Assembly (NCBI GenBank): GCA_964493075.1
Contig: CAZBNU010000235.1
Coordinates: 1 to 6,334, forward strand
DNA: 6,334 bases
Direction: 5' to 3'
Source: SLFT01 sp964493075
Lineage (GTDB): Bacteria > Hydrogenedentota > Hydrogenedentia > Hydrogenedentales > CAITNO01
This document shows, piece by piece, positions 1 through 6,257 of the stretch. Position numbers and translations under genes: made by a program. The notes below the pieces were generated by a model. It saw only the letters and a program-made list of their open reading frames with translations. It was not told the DNA's origin and did not search any database. Each line of letters starts with the position of its first letter. Positions within the stretch are counted from its first letter, which is position 1.

Positions 1-15
1 CTCGCAATGACGGAG
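1..15. repeat. Possible end of an interspersed palindromic repeat
   Basis: The window opens with CTCGCAATGACGGAG. CTCGCAATGACG is familiar as the terminal part of interspersed intergenic palindromes in many bacterial genomes, whose other arm reads CGTCATTGCGAG. Only one arm could be present because the window starts here, so the palindrome cannot be confirmed. It lies directly upstream of the ribosome binding site of the first gene, a position where such repeats are often found. Confidence 0.3.
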
Positions 16-22
16 ATGTGAT

Positions 23-28
23 AAAGGA
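23..28 (+). promoter_or_regulatory. Ribosome binding site of the URO-D-like gene
   Basis: AAAGGA lies 12 bases before the ATG at 41, a slightly long spacing. No other in-frame start exists in the 40 bases upstream, so this weak to moderate site supports the chosen start. Confidence 0.5.
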
Positions 29-40
29 ATCGTCTTCGTT

Positions 41-1276
41 ATGCAGAACAAAAACGATGCAAAAATACTTCGAGATCTGGCGGCGCAGGTTGCTGAAATT
101 GCGACCTTGCCGGTGCAGGACGAGAAGCGGCGGCTTTGGCGAAAATTGAATGCGCTGAAACCGGAACGTCCTATGGTGATGATTGATCAGGTTTGCTGGA
201 ATGAGGTCAATTGTGACGGTTCCTTGAATTTGCGGTGTGAGGATGCTTTCCTTCGCGGGTATGAAAACTATCTGCAGCGCACCCTGTATCAGTGGGAACA
301 TTTCCCTGTGGACATGGTGGTGGAGCCCTTTATCCGAATTCCCCGTGCCATTCATAACACAGGTTTTGGTGTGACGGTGCAGGAGGAAACGGCCACGCTT
401 GATCCCACCAATGACGTAGTGGGGCACCGTTTTCAAAATCAATTTCAGACCGAAGAAGACCTGGAGAAGATTAAAACACCAGTTATCACAGAAGATGCCG
501 ACGAAACAGCGCGGCGTATGGCGGAGGCACACGAACTTTTCGACGGGATTCTGGAACCGCGTCTGGATGGTCTTGATCCTTACCTGTCCCTGTGGGACCC
601 TATCAGCACCTGGATGGGTGTTCAAAATGCATTGATGGCGCTTATCGAAACGCCGGATTATATGCACCGTCTGGTGGGACGTGTTACGGAAGGGTATCTG
701 TCCATGCTCGACCAGTTGGAAGGAAAGGGGTTGCTCTGCGGCCCTCAAAGCCTGATTCATTGTACCGGCGCATACACGGATGAACTTCCCGCACCGGGAT
801 ACAATCCTGAAAAGCCGCGGACAAAAGATTTGTGGATGTTTGGGCTAGCGCAGATGTTTTCCACAGTATCGCCCCAGATGTTCAAGGAATACGAGGTGGA
901 ATATACCAACAGAATATGTGAGCGATTTGGACTGGTGTACTATGGATGTTGTGATCCGTTGGATGGCAAGATGAACGAAGTGCGCATGATCCCCAATGTG
1001 CGCAAGGTGTCCATGAGCCCGTGGGTGAACGAAGAACGTGGGGCAGAGGAGATTGGCCAGGAGTACGTGTACTCACGCAAACCGAATCCGGCGCTGCTTG
1101 CCTTTGATGCCTTTGACCCTGACCATGTACGCAAACACCTGTCCGACACACGAGATGTGTGCAAAAAATATGGATGTCCCCTTGAACTGATTCTAAAAGA
1201 CATCAGCACCATCCGCTACGAACCACTGCGGCTTACCCAATGGGGTGAAATTGCGATGGAAGTGGCGTGTGGATAA
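41..1276 (+). CDS. Uroporphyrinogen decarboxylase (URO-D) superfamily protein
   Basis: A complete 411-residue protein with no signal peptide or membrane segment, so probably cytoplasmic. The resemblance to the URO-D/methyltransferase TIM-barrel superfamily is recognised from the overall pattern, especially the C-terminal half: LIHCTGAYTDEL (about 238-249), YYGCCDPLDGK (300-310), then IPNVRKVSMSPW (317-328) and LELILKDIST (381-390). The GCC-(D/E)-PLD segment marks a large subgroup common in Planctomycetes, Lentisphaerae and Verrucomicrobia, usually annotated only as URO-D domain protein. Haem-pathway HemE is shorter, about 340-360 residues, and its N-terminal signature is not apparent here, so a haem role is unlikely. 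Relatives in the superfamily are corrinoid-dependent methyltransferases such as MtaA and CmuA. Their zinc-binding H-x-C pattern is not seen; H240-C241 and C303-C304 are the conspicuous candidates. Substrate unknown. The gene converges on the GH95 gene across the N gap, so it is probably a separate transcription unit. Confidence 0.8.
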   Translation: MQNKNDAKILRDLAAQVAEIATLPVQDEKRRLWRKLNALKPERPMVMIDQVCWNEVNCDGSLNLRCEDAFLRGYENYLQRTLYQWEHFPVDMVVEPFIRIPRAIHNTGFGVTVQEETATLDPTNDVVGHRFQNQFQTEEDLEKIKTPVITEDADETARRMAEAHELFDGILEPRLDGLDPYLSLWDPISTWMGVQNALMALIETPDYMHRLVGRVTEGYLSMLDQLEGKGLLCGPQSLIHCTGAYTDELPAPGYNPEKPRTKDLWMFGLAQMFSTVSPQMFKEYEVEYTNRICERFGLVYYGCCDPLDGKMNEVRMIPNVRKVSMSPWVNEERGAEEIGQEYVYSRKPNPALLAFDAFDPDHVRKHLSDTRDVCKKYGCPLELILKDISTIRYEPLRLTQWGEIAMEVACG

Positions 1277-1278
1277 AC

Positions 1279-1378
1279 NNNNNNNNNNNNNNNNNNNNNN
1301 NNNNNNNNNNNNNNNNNNNNNNNNNNNNNNNNNNNNNNNNNNNNNNNNNNNNNNNNNNNNNNNNNNNNNNNNNNNNNN
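1279..1378. other. Assembly gap of 100 N
   Basis: Exactly 100 consecutive N, the conventional placeholder for a scaffold join of unknown size. It begins two bases after the stop of the URO-D-like gene and cuts off the 3' end of the GH95 gene. Reading frames that run through it are not evidence of coding sequence, and the distance and even adjacency of the two flanking genes rest on the scaffolding. Confidence 0.97.
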
Positions 1379-3606
1379 TCGCCGCCGATGCTGCGTAATG
1401 TGGCGTTTGTCAGGTTGCCGTCCTTCCACTCAATATCCACTTCAAAGCCGCCCCGTGCGCGGAGTCCTTTGATGCTGCCTGTGGGCCAGGCGTCAGGCAG
1501 TGCGGGCAGCAGTTCTATGAAGCCTGCATGGGATTGCAGCAGCATTTCCGTGATGCCGCTGGTGGCGCCGAAGTTGCCGTCAATCTGGAATGGGGGATGG
1601 GTGTCGAACAGGTTGGGCAGGGTGCGTTCGGGTGTCAGTTGCTTCGAGAGCATGGTGTAGGCGTGGTTGCCATCCAGCAGGCGCGCCCAGAAATTAATTT
1701 TCCAAGCCATAGACCAGCCGGTACCGTCATCACCACGAAACAGCAGGGACTGTTTGGCGGCATCAAAGAGTTCCGGCGTGCCGCCCCTGGTGATTTCGTT
1801 GCCGGGATGCAGTCCCCAGAGGTGAGACACATGGCGGTGTTTCTCGTTCGGGTCGTCCTTGTCTTCCAGCCATTCCTGCAGTTGGCCGTGCTGTCCGATC
1901 TGATTTGGCGCAATTCTTTTTCGCATATCTTGGAGTTTTGAACGAAATTCAGGATCAATATCAAGAACCTCGGAGGCTTGGATGCAATTGGCAAATAGGT
2001 TGCGGATAATCTGGTGGTCCATGGTCGGGCCCATGACGAGCCCGCCGAGTTCAGGCGAGTTGGACGGGCCGGAAATCAGCCATTTCTCCTTACTGCGCGG
2101 GTCCTCGGCAAGGTATTCCGTAAAAAACAGGGCAGCCTGTTTCATGATGGGATAGGCGCGGTTGGCGAGGAATTCCTTGTCGAGGGTGAATTCATAGCGC
2201 CACCATAAATGCTGGCACAGCCAGGGGCCGCCGCTTATCCAGATGCCGTGATTGGAATGGTTGATGGGGGCAGTGCCGCGCCAGCCGTCGGTGTTGTGAT
2301 GCAACACCCAGCCGTCACAGTCATAGAAGTTTTTTGCCGTTACTGCGCCGGTGGTGGCGCAGTCCTCAATCAAATCGAAGAGCGGCTCATGGCACTCTGA
2401 CAGGTTGGTGAGTTCTGCGGGCCAGTAGTTCATTTCGGTGTTGATGTTCACCGTGTACTTGGAATCCCAGGAAGGCTGCAGTTCCTCATTCCAAAGCCCC
2501 TGCAAGTTGGCAGCCTGACTGCCGGGACGGCTGGACGCAATGAGCAGATATCGTCCAAACTGGAAAAACAGTGCAGCGAGATGGGGGTCGTTGCCTTCGC
2601 TGAACCGCCTGACCCGTTCATCCGTATCCAGTAAAAGCATTTCCGTGTTACAGCCCAAGTCAATGGCAACACGATTAAATAAGGCCTGATAATCTTGCAC
2701 ATGTCGGTTCTTGAGTTCTTCGTAACTCAATTGCTTTGCTGCATCAAGGGTTGCTGCACATTTTACCGTCGGGTCGCCGGAGACGTCGTTGTAACTGTTA
2801 TAACTGCTAGCGCCTGTCAACAGCAACACTACGCTGTCCGCGTTCCTTACATGAATGCCGTCATCATCAACCGCAAGTGTGCCACCAGTGCATGTCGCCA
2901 TCACACGCGCTTCAAACTTCAACAAACTCTCCATCCGGGCATCCGACATGTTGGTTATTTTTCCCTGCAACGACAGGGTCGAGGCGTCTACAGCGTGCTG
3001 CTGGTGTTTTTCGTGTGGGCTAGCGAAAGATACGCCGAAGGATAACGCGCCCGGTTTGTCCGCTGTGAAGCGCATCGCAATCACTTTATCTGGGTAAGAG
3101 GCCAATAATTCGCGTGAGAAAGTTACTTCGCCTACTGTATACGATACGCCCGCTAGGGCAGTTTCCAAATCCAGCCAGCGCTTGTATTCTGTAACCGAAG
3201 CAGTAGTATCAAACTGGATATTCATATCGCCGAAGGGCTGGTATGCATTCTGACGCAGGGGCTTGCTCATGAATTTCTTCATGGCAAGGCGTTCCGCGTC
3301 TTGCTGTTTGCCATCAAAGAGAAGTTGGCGCAATTCAGGAAGAACCTTGTGGGCATCTTTGTTCTGATAGTCGGTGGGCTGTCCTGTCCAGAGGGTGTCC
3401 AGGTTGAACTGAATGCGCTCCTTGACGGGGTCGCCGAAGATCATGGCGCCCAGACTGCCGTTGCCGATGGGCAGCGCTTCCACCCATTCAGATGCAGGTT
3501 TGTGGTATTGCAGCCGCCAGTGAATATCACTGTGTTGTGCGCTGGCATGCAAGGAAAAAGTTGAAAAGGCAATCATCATTACCAGCAGTCCTTTGGTTGT
3601 CATCAT
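1379..3606 (-). CDS. GH95 alpha-L-fucosidase-type glycoside hydrolase, secreted, 3' end lost in gap
   Basis: Residues 1-742 are readable before the N gap; typical members have roughly 770-800. An N-terminal signal peptide (K5, hydrophobic 7-19, likely cleavage after ASA at 21-23) suggests export. The N-terminal beta-domain carries the hallmark run EALPIGNGSLGAMIFGDP (about 43-60) and FNLDTLWTGQP (67-77). The (alpha/alpha)6 catalytic region holds NINTEMNYWPAE (387-398), GPSNSPE (513-519) and PPFQIDGNFG (671-680). By analogy with Bifidobacterium AfcA (N421, N423, E566, D766), the catalytic residues would be N387, N389, E519 and D676, all present. The family hydrolyses alpha-1,2-L-fucosides with inversion; some members prefer alpha-L-galactosides, which cannot be excluded. 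The C-terminal beta-domain starts near 685 and breaks off at 742. The start at 3606 fits AAGGA six bases upstream. It lies downstream of the GH99-like gene and is probably co-transcribed. Residues read beyond the gap are antisense to the URO-D-like gene and do not belong to this protein. Confidence 0.9.
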
Positions 3607-3612
3607 TCATAT

Positions 3613-3617
3613 TCCTT
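3613..3617 (-). promoter_or_regulatory. Ribosome binding site of the GH95 gene
   Basis: AAGGA on the minus strand, six bases before the ATG at 3606. It chooses that start over the out-of-frame ATG at 3610 and the in-frame ATG at 3603. The REP-like palindrome ends only five bases further upstream, so folding of that palindrome could affect access to this site. Confidence 0.6.
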
Positions 3618-3622
3618 ATTTT

Positions 3623-3706
3623 GTAGGCGTACCTTCCCTGGTGCGCCTTCTTTCGATTGTCAAAGATTATCGTATCATATCGGCGCACCTGGGAAGGTAC
3701 GCCTAC
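3623..3706. repeat. REP/BIME-like doublet of inverted GTAG-headed palindromes
   Basis: Two 25-base arms, 3623-3647 and 3682-3706, are reverse complements at 24 of 25 positions (one T:T mismatch, 3639/3690), separated by a 34-base spacer. Each arm is itself an imperfect palindrome. The left arm is GTAG overlapping GGCGTACC (3626-3633), a TTCCCT loop, then GGTGCGCC (3640-3647), which pairs over 8 bp with one G-U wobble as RNA. The right arm mirrors this (3682-3689 with 3696-3703). A 5' GTAG followed by an imperfect palindrome, occurring as an inverted pair, is the known architecture of repetitive extragenic palindromes mobilised by RAYT (TnpA-REP) transposases. It lies between the GH99-like and GH95 genes. 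No T-run follows the stem on either strand, so it is not a standard intrinsic terminator. It could stabilise the upstream transcript, as REP elements do in other operons. Confidence 0.75.
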
Positions 3707-3730
3707 GAAAGCAAAATCATATAGGATTTG

Positions 3731-4807
3731 TCATTTACAGAAAGTTTCGGCAATTGTTTCCAGTTTCATCATGCCGTCGCCTTGTGTTGGCGCAACAACG
3801 CCGCCTTCCCCGAATTCGTTCCAGGCGTATATGGTAAAGGCAGGTTGCCCGGGAAGTCCGAGGGTGGTGTTATCACGCAACGATTCTTTCATGGATTGGA
3901 GTGCTTTGCGCCAGTCTTCCTGGTTCGGCATTGCGAAATAGGCACGTGGGTCCGGCCAGGGACGGGGCGACCAACCGGCAGGCAGGTAGGGCATCCAGGG
4001 AATGGCGTCGTCGGCATGAATTTTACGGGCTTGTTCAGAAAAGGCGACAAGTTCCTCGTAGGGGTAATCCTCGGGGCGTTGATCCAGTTGCGGCAGGTCC
4101 ATATAGGTGCCGGTGAAATCGAACAGATTCATTGCCGGATGCCCATCGGGGATGGCTTCGTGCCCCATCACCCCGCTTCCGAGCATCAGCTCGCCCATTC
4201 CTGCATCTCGCACGGCATCGCGCAAGCGCTGTAATCGTTTTGCGGCTTTTTCAGGATCCATGTCCATTTGCACCATGAAGTGATGGAAACCGTGAACTTT
4301 GAACACCGGCCTGTCGTCAAGACGCAGGTAGGAGGGATGCTGCATCCATCGCAGCCATTTTTCAATGCAGGCCTCCCAGTCGTCATCGGACTTCACATCA
4401 TAGGGCGGATGGTTGCAAAACTCGATCATGAACTTCATACGATGTGCTTCCGGCGAATTGATGAAGTTGGTGATGCCCCGTTCGAGATAGCGCGCATTGG
4501 GCTCCCGTTCTATACCGTCCGGTTGATAGTACCAGAGAATGGCGAAAAAGTCTACGCCATGTTCCGCTGCCGCGATAATCTCTTTATTCATCGTTTCCTG
4601 CGTGTTATATTCGCCCAGCAGCGGAATCCGTTCCGGATAGTCCGAACGCCAGTCCTTTCCATCGCGGCCATGCCATTTGTTGGGCAGTTCTTCCCACCAG
4701 CCGGCGAAATACGATATGCCCACCAAAGGTTTTGCTTCATGTGCGTATCCCCGATTATTGTATGTTAAAAGGATAGACACCACTATAATAAAAAAGAGGG
4801 TTTTCAT
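3731..4807 (-). CDS. GH99-like (WbsX/GH71-GH99-type) glycoside hydrolase, secreted
   Basis: A complete 358-residue protein. Its N-terminal signal peptide (K2, hydrophobic 4-15, probable cleavage after GYA at 20-22) suggests export from the cytoplasm. The mature part looks like a single TIM barrel of the GH99-like/WbsX group: VGISYFAGWW (29-38), then PERIPLLGEY (58-67), EHGVDFFAILWYY (82-94), RPVFKVHG (166-173) and a C-terminal AWNEFGEGG (328-336) followed by APTQGDG. The E331-x-x-E334 pair in WNEFGEG matches the E-x-x-E pair in the NEWHEG segment of GH99 endo-alpha-mannosidase/mannanase enzymes, where both glutamates are active-site residues. Substrate is unknown; alpha-mannan or another glycan backbone is possible but not shown. 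AAAGGA seven bases before the ATG supports the start. It is the first gene of a probable two-gene unit with the GH95 gene, 124 bp apart, and is divergent from the cupin gene. Confidence 0.75.
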   Translation of the reverse strand: MKTLFFIIVVSILLTYNNRGYAHEAKPLVGISYFAGWWEELPNKWHGRDGKDWRSDYPERIPLLGEYNTQETMNKEIIAAAEHGVDFFAILWYYQPDGIEREPNARYLERGITNFINSPEAHRMKFMIEFCNHPPYDVKSDDDWEACIEKWLRWMQHPSYLRLDDRPVFKVHGFHHFMVQMDMDPEKAAKRLQRLRDAVRDAGMGELMLGSGVMGHEAIPDGHPAMNLFDFTGTYMDLPQLDQRPEDYPYEELVAFSEQARKIHADDAIPWMPYLPAGWSPRPWPDPRAYFAMPNQEDWRKALQSMKESLRDNTTLGLPGQPAFTIYAWNEFGEGGVVAPTQGDGMMKLETIAETFCK

Positions 4808-4814
4808 GACGGAA

Positions 4815-4820
4815 TCCTTT
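4815..4820 (-). promoter_or_regulatory. Ribosome binding site of the GH99-like gene
   Basis: AAAGGA on the minus strand, seven bases before the ATG at 4807. It supports the start that gives a complete signal peptide. Confidence 0.6.
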
Positions 4821-4845
4821 TTTTGTATAAACCGACACGATTATG

Positions 4846-4870
4846 TTTGTAGGCGTCACTATAGGTGGGA
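4846..4870 (+). repeat. Possible degenerate single REP-like unit
   Basis: TTTGTAGGCGT at 4846-4856 is identical over 11 bases to the outer edge of the left REP-like arm at 3620-3630, including the GTAG head. The remainder (to GGTGGGA at 4870) only loosely resembles the other palindrome half, and folds weakly. It sits in the divergent intergenic region upstream of the GH99-like gene. It could be a decayed REP copy or a shared motif. Confidence 0.35.
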
Positions 4871-4887
4871 AATATGTGTAAATGCAA
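4858..4887 (-). promoter_or_regulatory. Weak candidate promoter for the GH99-like/GH95 unit
   Basis: On the minus strand TTGCAT (4887-4882), an 18-base spacer and TATAGT (4863-4858) resemble a sigma-70 promoter. The -10 matches 5 of 6 bases but the -35 only about half. Transcription would start roughly 45 bases before the ATG at 4807. It overlaps the degenerate REP-like stretch. This is a pattern match only. Confidence 0.2.
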
Positions 4888-4895
4888 ATAGTACC

Positions 4896-4916
4896 TCGAT
4901 ACCTTGAAACGGTCGA
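4896..4916. promoter_or_regulatory. Possible operator dyad
   Basis: A 21-base dyad of the form TCGA-N4-TTNAA-N4-TCGA lies between the two divergent start codons. Twelve of the twenty flanking positions are symmetric. It overlaps the candidate -35 element of the cupin promoter, a suitable place for a repressor of both units. No regulator gene is in the window, so this remains speculative. Confidence 0.2.
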
Positions 4917-4932
4917 TTATTTGGTTTGTATT
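4904..4932 (+). promoter_or_regulatory. Candidate sigma-70 promoter for the cupin/isomerase unit
   Basis: TTGAAA (4904-4909, 5 of 6 to TTGACA), a 17-base spacer, and TGTATT (4927-4932, 4 of 6 to TATAAT). This would give a leader of about 75-80 bases before the ATG at 5017. The spacing is ideal but the -10 is mediocre, and it is only a visual match. Confidence 0.3.
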
Positions 4933-5000
4933 AGTCCCCCTTGTGGTGGTAAATTAAGGCATGTTTGTTACTCTGGGCATTTCACGAACCTATGACATAA

Positions 5001-5006
5001 AAGGAG
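5001..5006 (+). promoter_or_regulatory. Ribosome binding site of the cupin gene
   Basis: AAGGAG ends ten bases before the ATG at 5017 and supports that start. Confidence 0.6.
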
Positions 5007-5016
5007 CATAACAGTT

Positions 5017-6240
5017 ATGACTACAAAAGCGATTGCCGAGAAGGCGATGGAACAGGGCAAGGGCATCTTGCGGTTGACGCCGACCTGGGTGCCGCGTGTT
5101 TTTTGTGTGCCGGGAAAACGCATCAAATTACATCCGGACGATTATTATGCGTTAGGCGGCAACCGCGGTGGTATTGACGAACGCTGGTTTTCGTCCACCA
5201 CCCCTGCGGATAACGGCCCGCTTACCAGCAAGAACGAAGGGTTGAGCCATATTGCCGTGGAAGACGGCGGCAAGACCGAACTGATCCTGTTGCGCGATGC
5301 CATAGACGAATTGAAAGACCAGATTATCGGCAAACTGTGGGCGAAGCATCAGCGCTGGCCCATGTACTCCAAGTTTTTTGATAATCAGGGCGCTCTTCCG
5401 TTGCACATTCACCATGATGACACCTTTGCTGCGCGGGTGAACCAGCTGGGCAAACCAGAAGCCTATTATTTCCCGCCGCAGTTGAACAATCATGGCGGCG
5501 ATTTCCCGTACACCTTCTTCGGCATTCAGCCGGGCGTCACCAAGGAACAGGTATTGGATGCCCTGAAGGGATTCACCAAGGGCGACAACCGCATCTGCGA
5601 CTTGTCTGCCGCTTACCACCTTACCCCCGGCACCGGCTGGAATGTTCCGCCCGGAACACTGCACGCACCTGGCAGCCTTTGCACCTATGAACCGCAGAAG
5701 GCTTCCGATGTATTCGCCATGTACGAATCTGTGGTGCATAATCAGGTGCTGGACGAGGAACTCCTCTGGAAAGATACGCCCAAAGACAAACTGGGCAGCC
5801 ATGAATACCTGCTTGATGTCATCGACTGGGAAGCCAACACCGATCCCATGTTCCGTGAAAAACATTTCATGGCGCCGATTCCCGTTAAACCCCTCGAAGA
5901 AATGCGCGCCGACGGGTATGAAGAAAAGTGGATTTGCTACCTGTCCAAAGATTTCAGCGCCAAGGAACTCACCGTGTTGCCCGGCGCAACGGTTACCATC
6001 AAGGACGGCGGCGCTTACGGTATGTACGTTACCCAGGGACACGGCACGATGGGCGTATGGGACATTGAATGTCCCGCCCTTATTCGCTTTGGTCAACTGA
6101 CGAATGATGAATTTTTCGTTTCCGAGGCCGCCGCCAAGGAAGGCGTAACCATCACGAATCCCAGCAAGTCTGATCCTATTGTTATGTTGAAACATTTCGG
6201 GCCTGATGCCCATGACAACATGCCCGTACCATTGGATTAA
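5017..6240 (+). CDS. Mannose-6-phosphate isomerase-like two-barrel cupin protein
   Basis: A complete 407-residue, probably cytoplasmic protein with no signal peptide. Residues 126-152 (LPLHIHHDDTFAAR, then GKPEAYYF) align by eye with the type I phosphomannose isomerase segment QVHPDD...GKTE-WY. Residues 210-217 (VPPGTLHA) match its vPaGt-HA segment, and E225-x-Q227-x-x-S230-D231 its E-Q-x-x-SD signature. The inferred metal ligands are H130 (replacing the usual Gln), H132, E148 and H216. The arginine that usually follows SD by four residues in PMI is M235 here, so the substrate is probably not mannose 6-phosphate in the usual way. A second cupin-like barrel spans roughly 305-395, giving the two-barrel PMI arrangement. 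The likely role is isomerisation of a free or modified sugar. It precedes a TIM-barrel isomerase gene by 17 bp and is divergent from two secreted glycosidases, which fits carbohydrate catabolism. A non-enzymatic cupin or oxidoreductase-type cupin is the alternative. Confidence 0.7.
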   Translation: MTTKAIAEKAMEQGKGILRLTPTWVPRVFCVPGKRIKLHPDDYYALGGNRGGIDERWFSSTTPADNGPLTSKNEGLSHIAVEDGGKTELILLRDAIDELKDQIIGKLWAKHQRWPMYSKFFDNQGALPLHIHHDDTFAARVNQLGKPEAYYFPPQLNNHGGDFPYTFFGIQPGVTKEQVLDALKGFTKGDNRICDLSAAYHLTPGTGWNVPPGTLHAPGSLCTYEPQKASDVFAMYESVVHNQVLDEELLWKDTPKDKLGSHEYLLDVIDWEANTDPMFREKHFMAPIPVKPLEEMRADGYEEKWICYLSKDFSAKELTVLPGATVTIKDGGAYGMYVTQGHGTMGVWDIECPALIRFGQLTNDEFFVSEAAAKEGVTITNPSKSDPIVMLKHFGPDAHDNMPVPLD

Positions 6241-6243
6241 AAA

Positions 6244-6250
6244 AAGGAGG
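6244..6250 (+). promoter_or_regulatory. Strong ribosome binding site of the last gene
   Basis: AAGGAGG, a perfect Shine-Dalgarno sequence, ends seven bases before the ATG at 6258. It establishes that a gene begins here although only its first codons are in the window. It is the strongest such site in the window. Confidence 0.8.
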
Positions 6251-6257
6251 AGTATTT

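Noticed and set aside
1193..1472. Short frames on both strands running through the N gap
   Set aside because: They owe their length to the 100 N and contain only shadow sequence of the flanking genes.
1528..1941. Plus-strand 137-codon frame opposite the GH95 gene
   Set aside because: It lies inside the well-supported GH95 catalytic region, has no recognisable motif, and is a shadow frame.
3525..3610. Alternative ATG at 3610 on the minus strand
   Set aside because: It is out of frame with the GH95 protein and reaches a stop after fewer than 30 codons; the AAGGA spacing also fits 3606.
3641..3663. Perfect minus-strand TTGACA (3663-3658) as a -35 element for the GH95 gene
   Set aside because: At 17-18 bases downstream the sequence is CAGGGA or AGGGAA, inside the palindrome, with no resemblance to a -10 element.
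3623..3706. Inverted repeat as a Rho-independent terminator
   Set aside because: No T-run follows the stem on either strand, the 34-base spacer is long for a terminator loop, and the GTAG-headed nested palindromes fit a REP doublet better.
5152..6213. Long antisense reading frame of 353 codons opposite the cupin gene
   Set aside because: It is entirely nested in the cupin gene, whose frame carries recognisable PMI-like motifs and a good ribosome binding site. The antisense frame shows no recognisable domain and probably stays open through third-position base bias.
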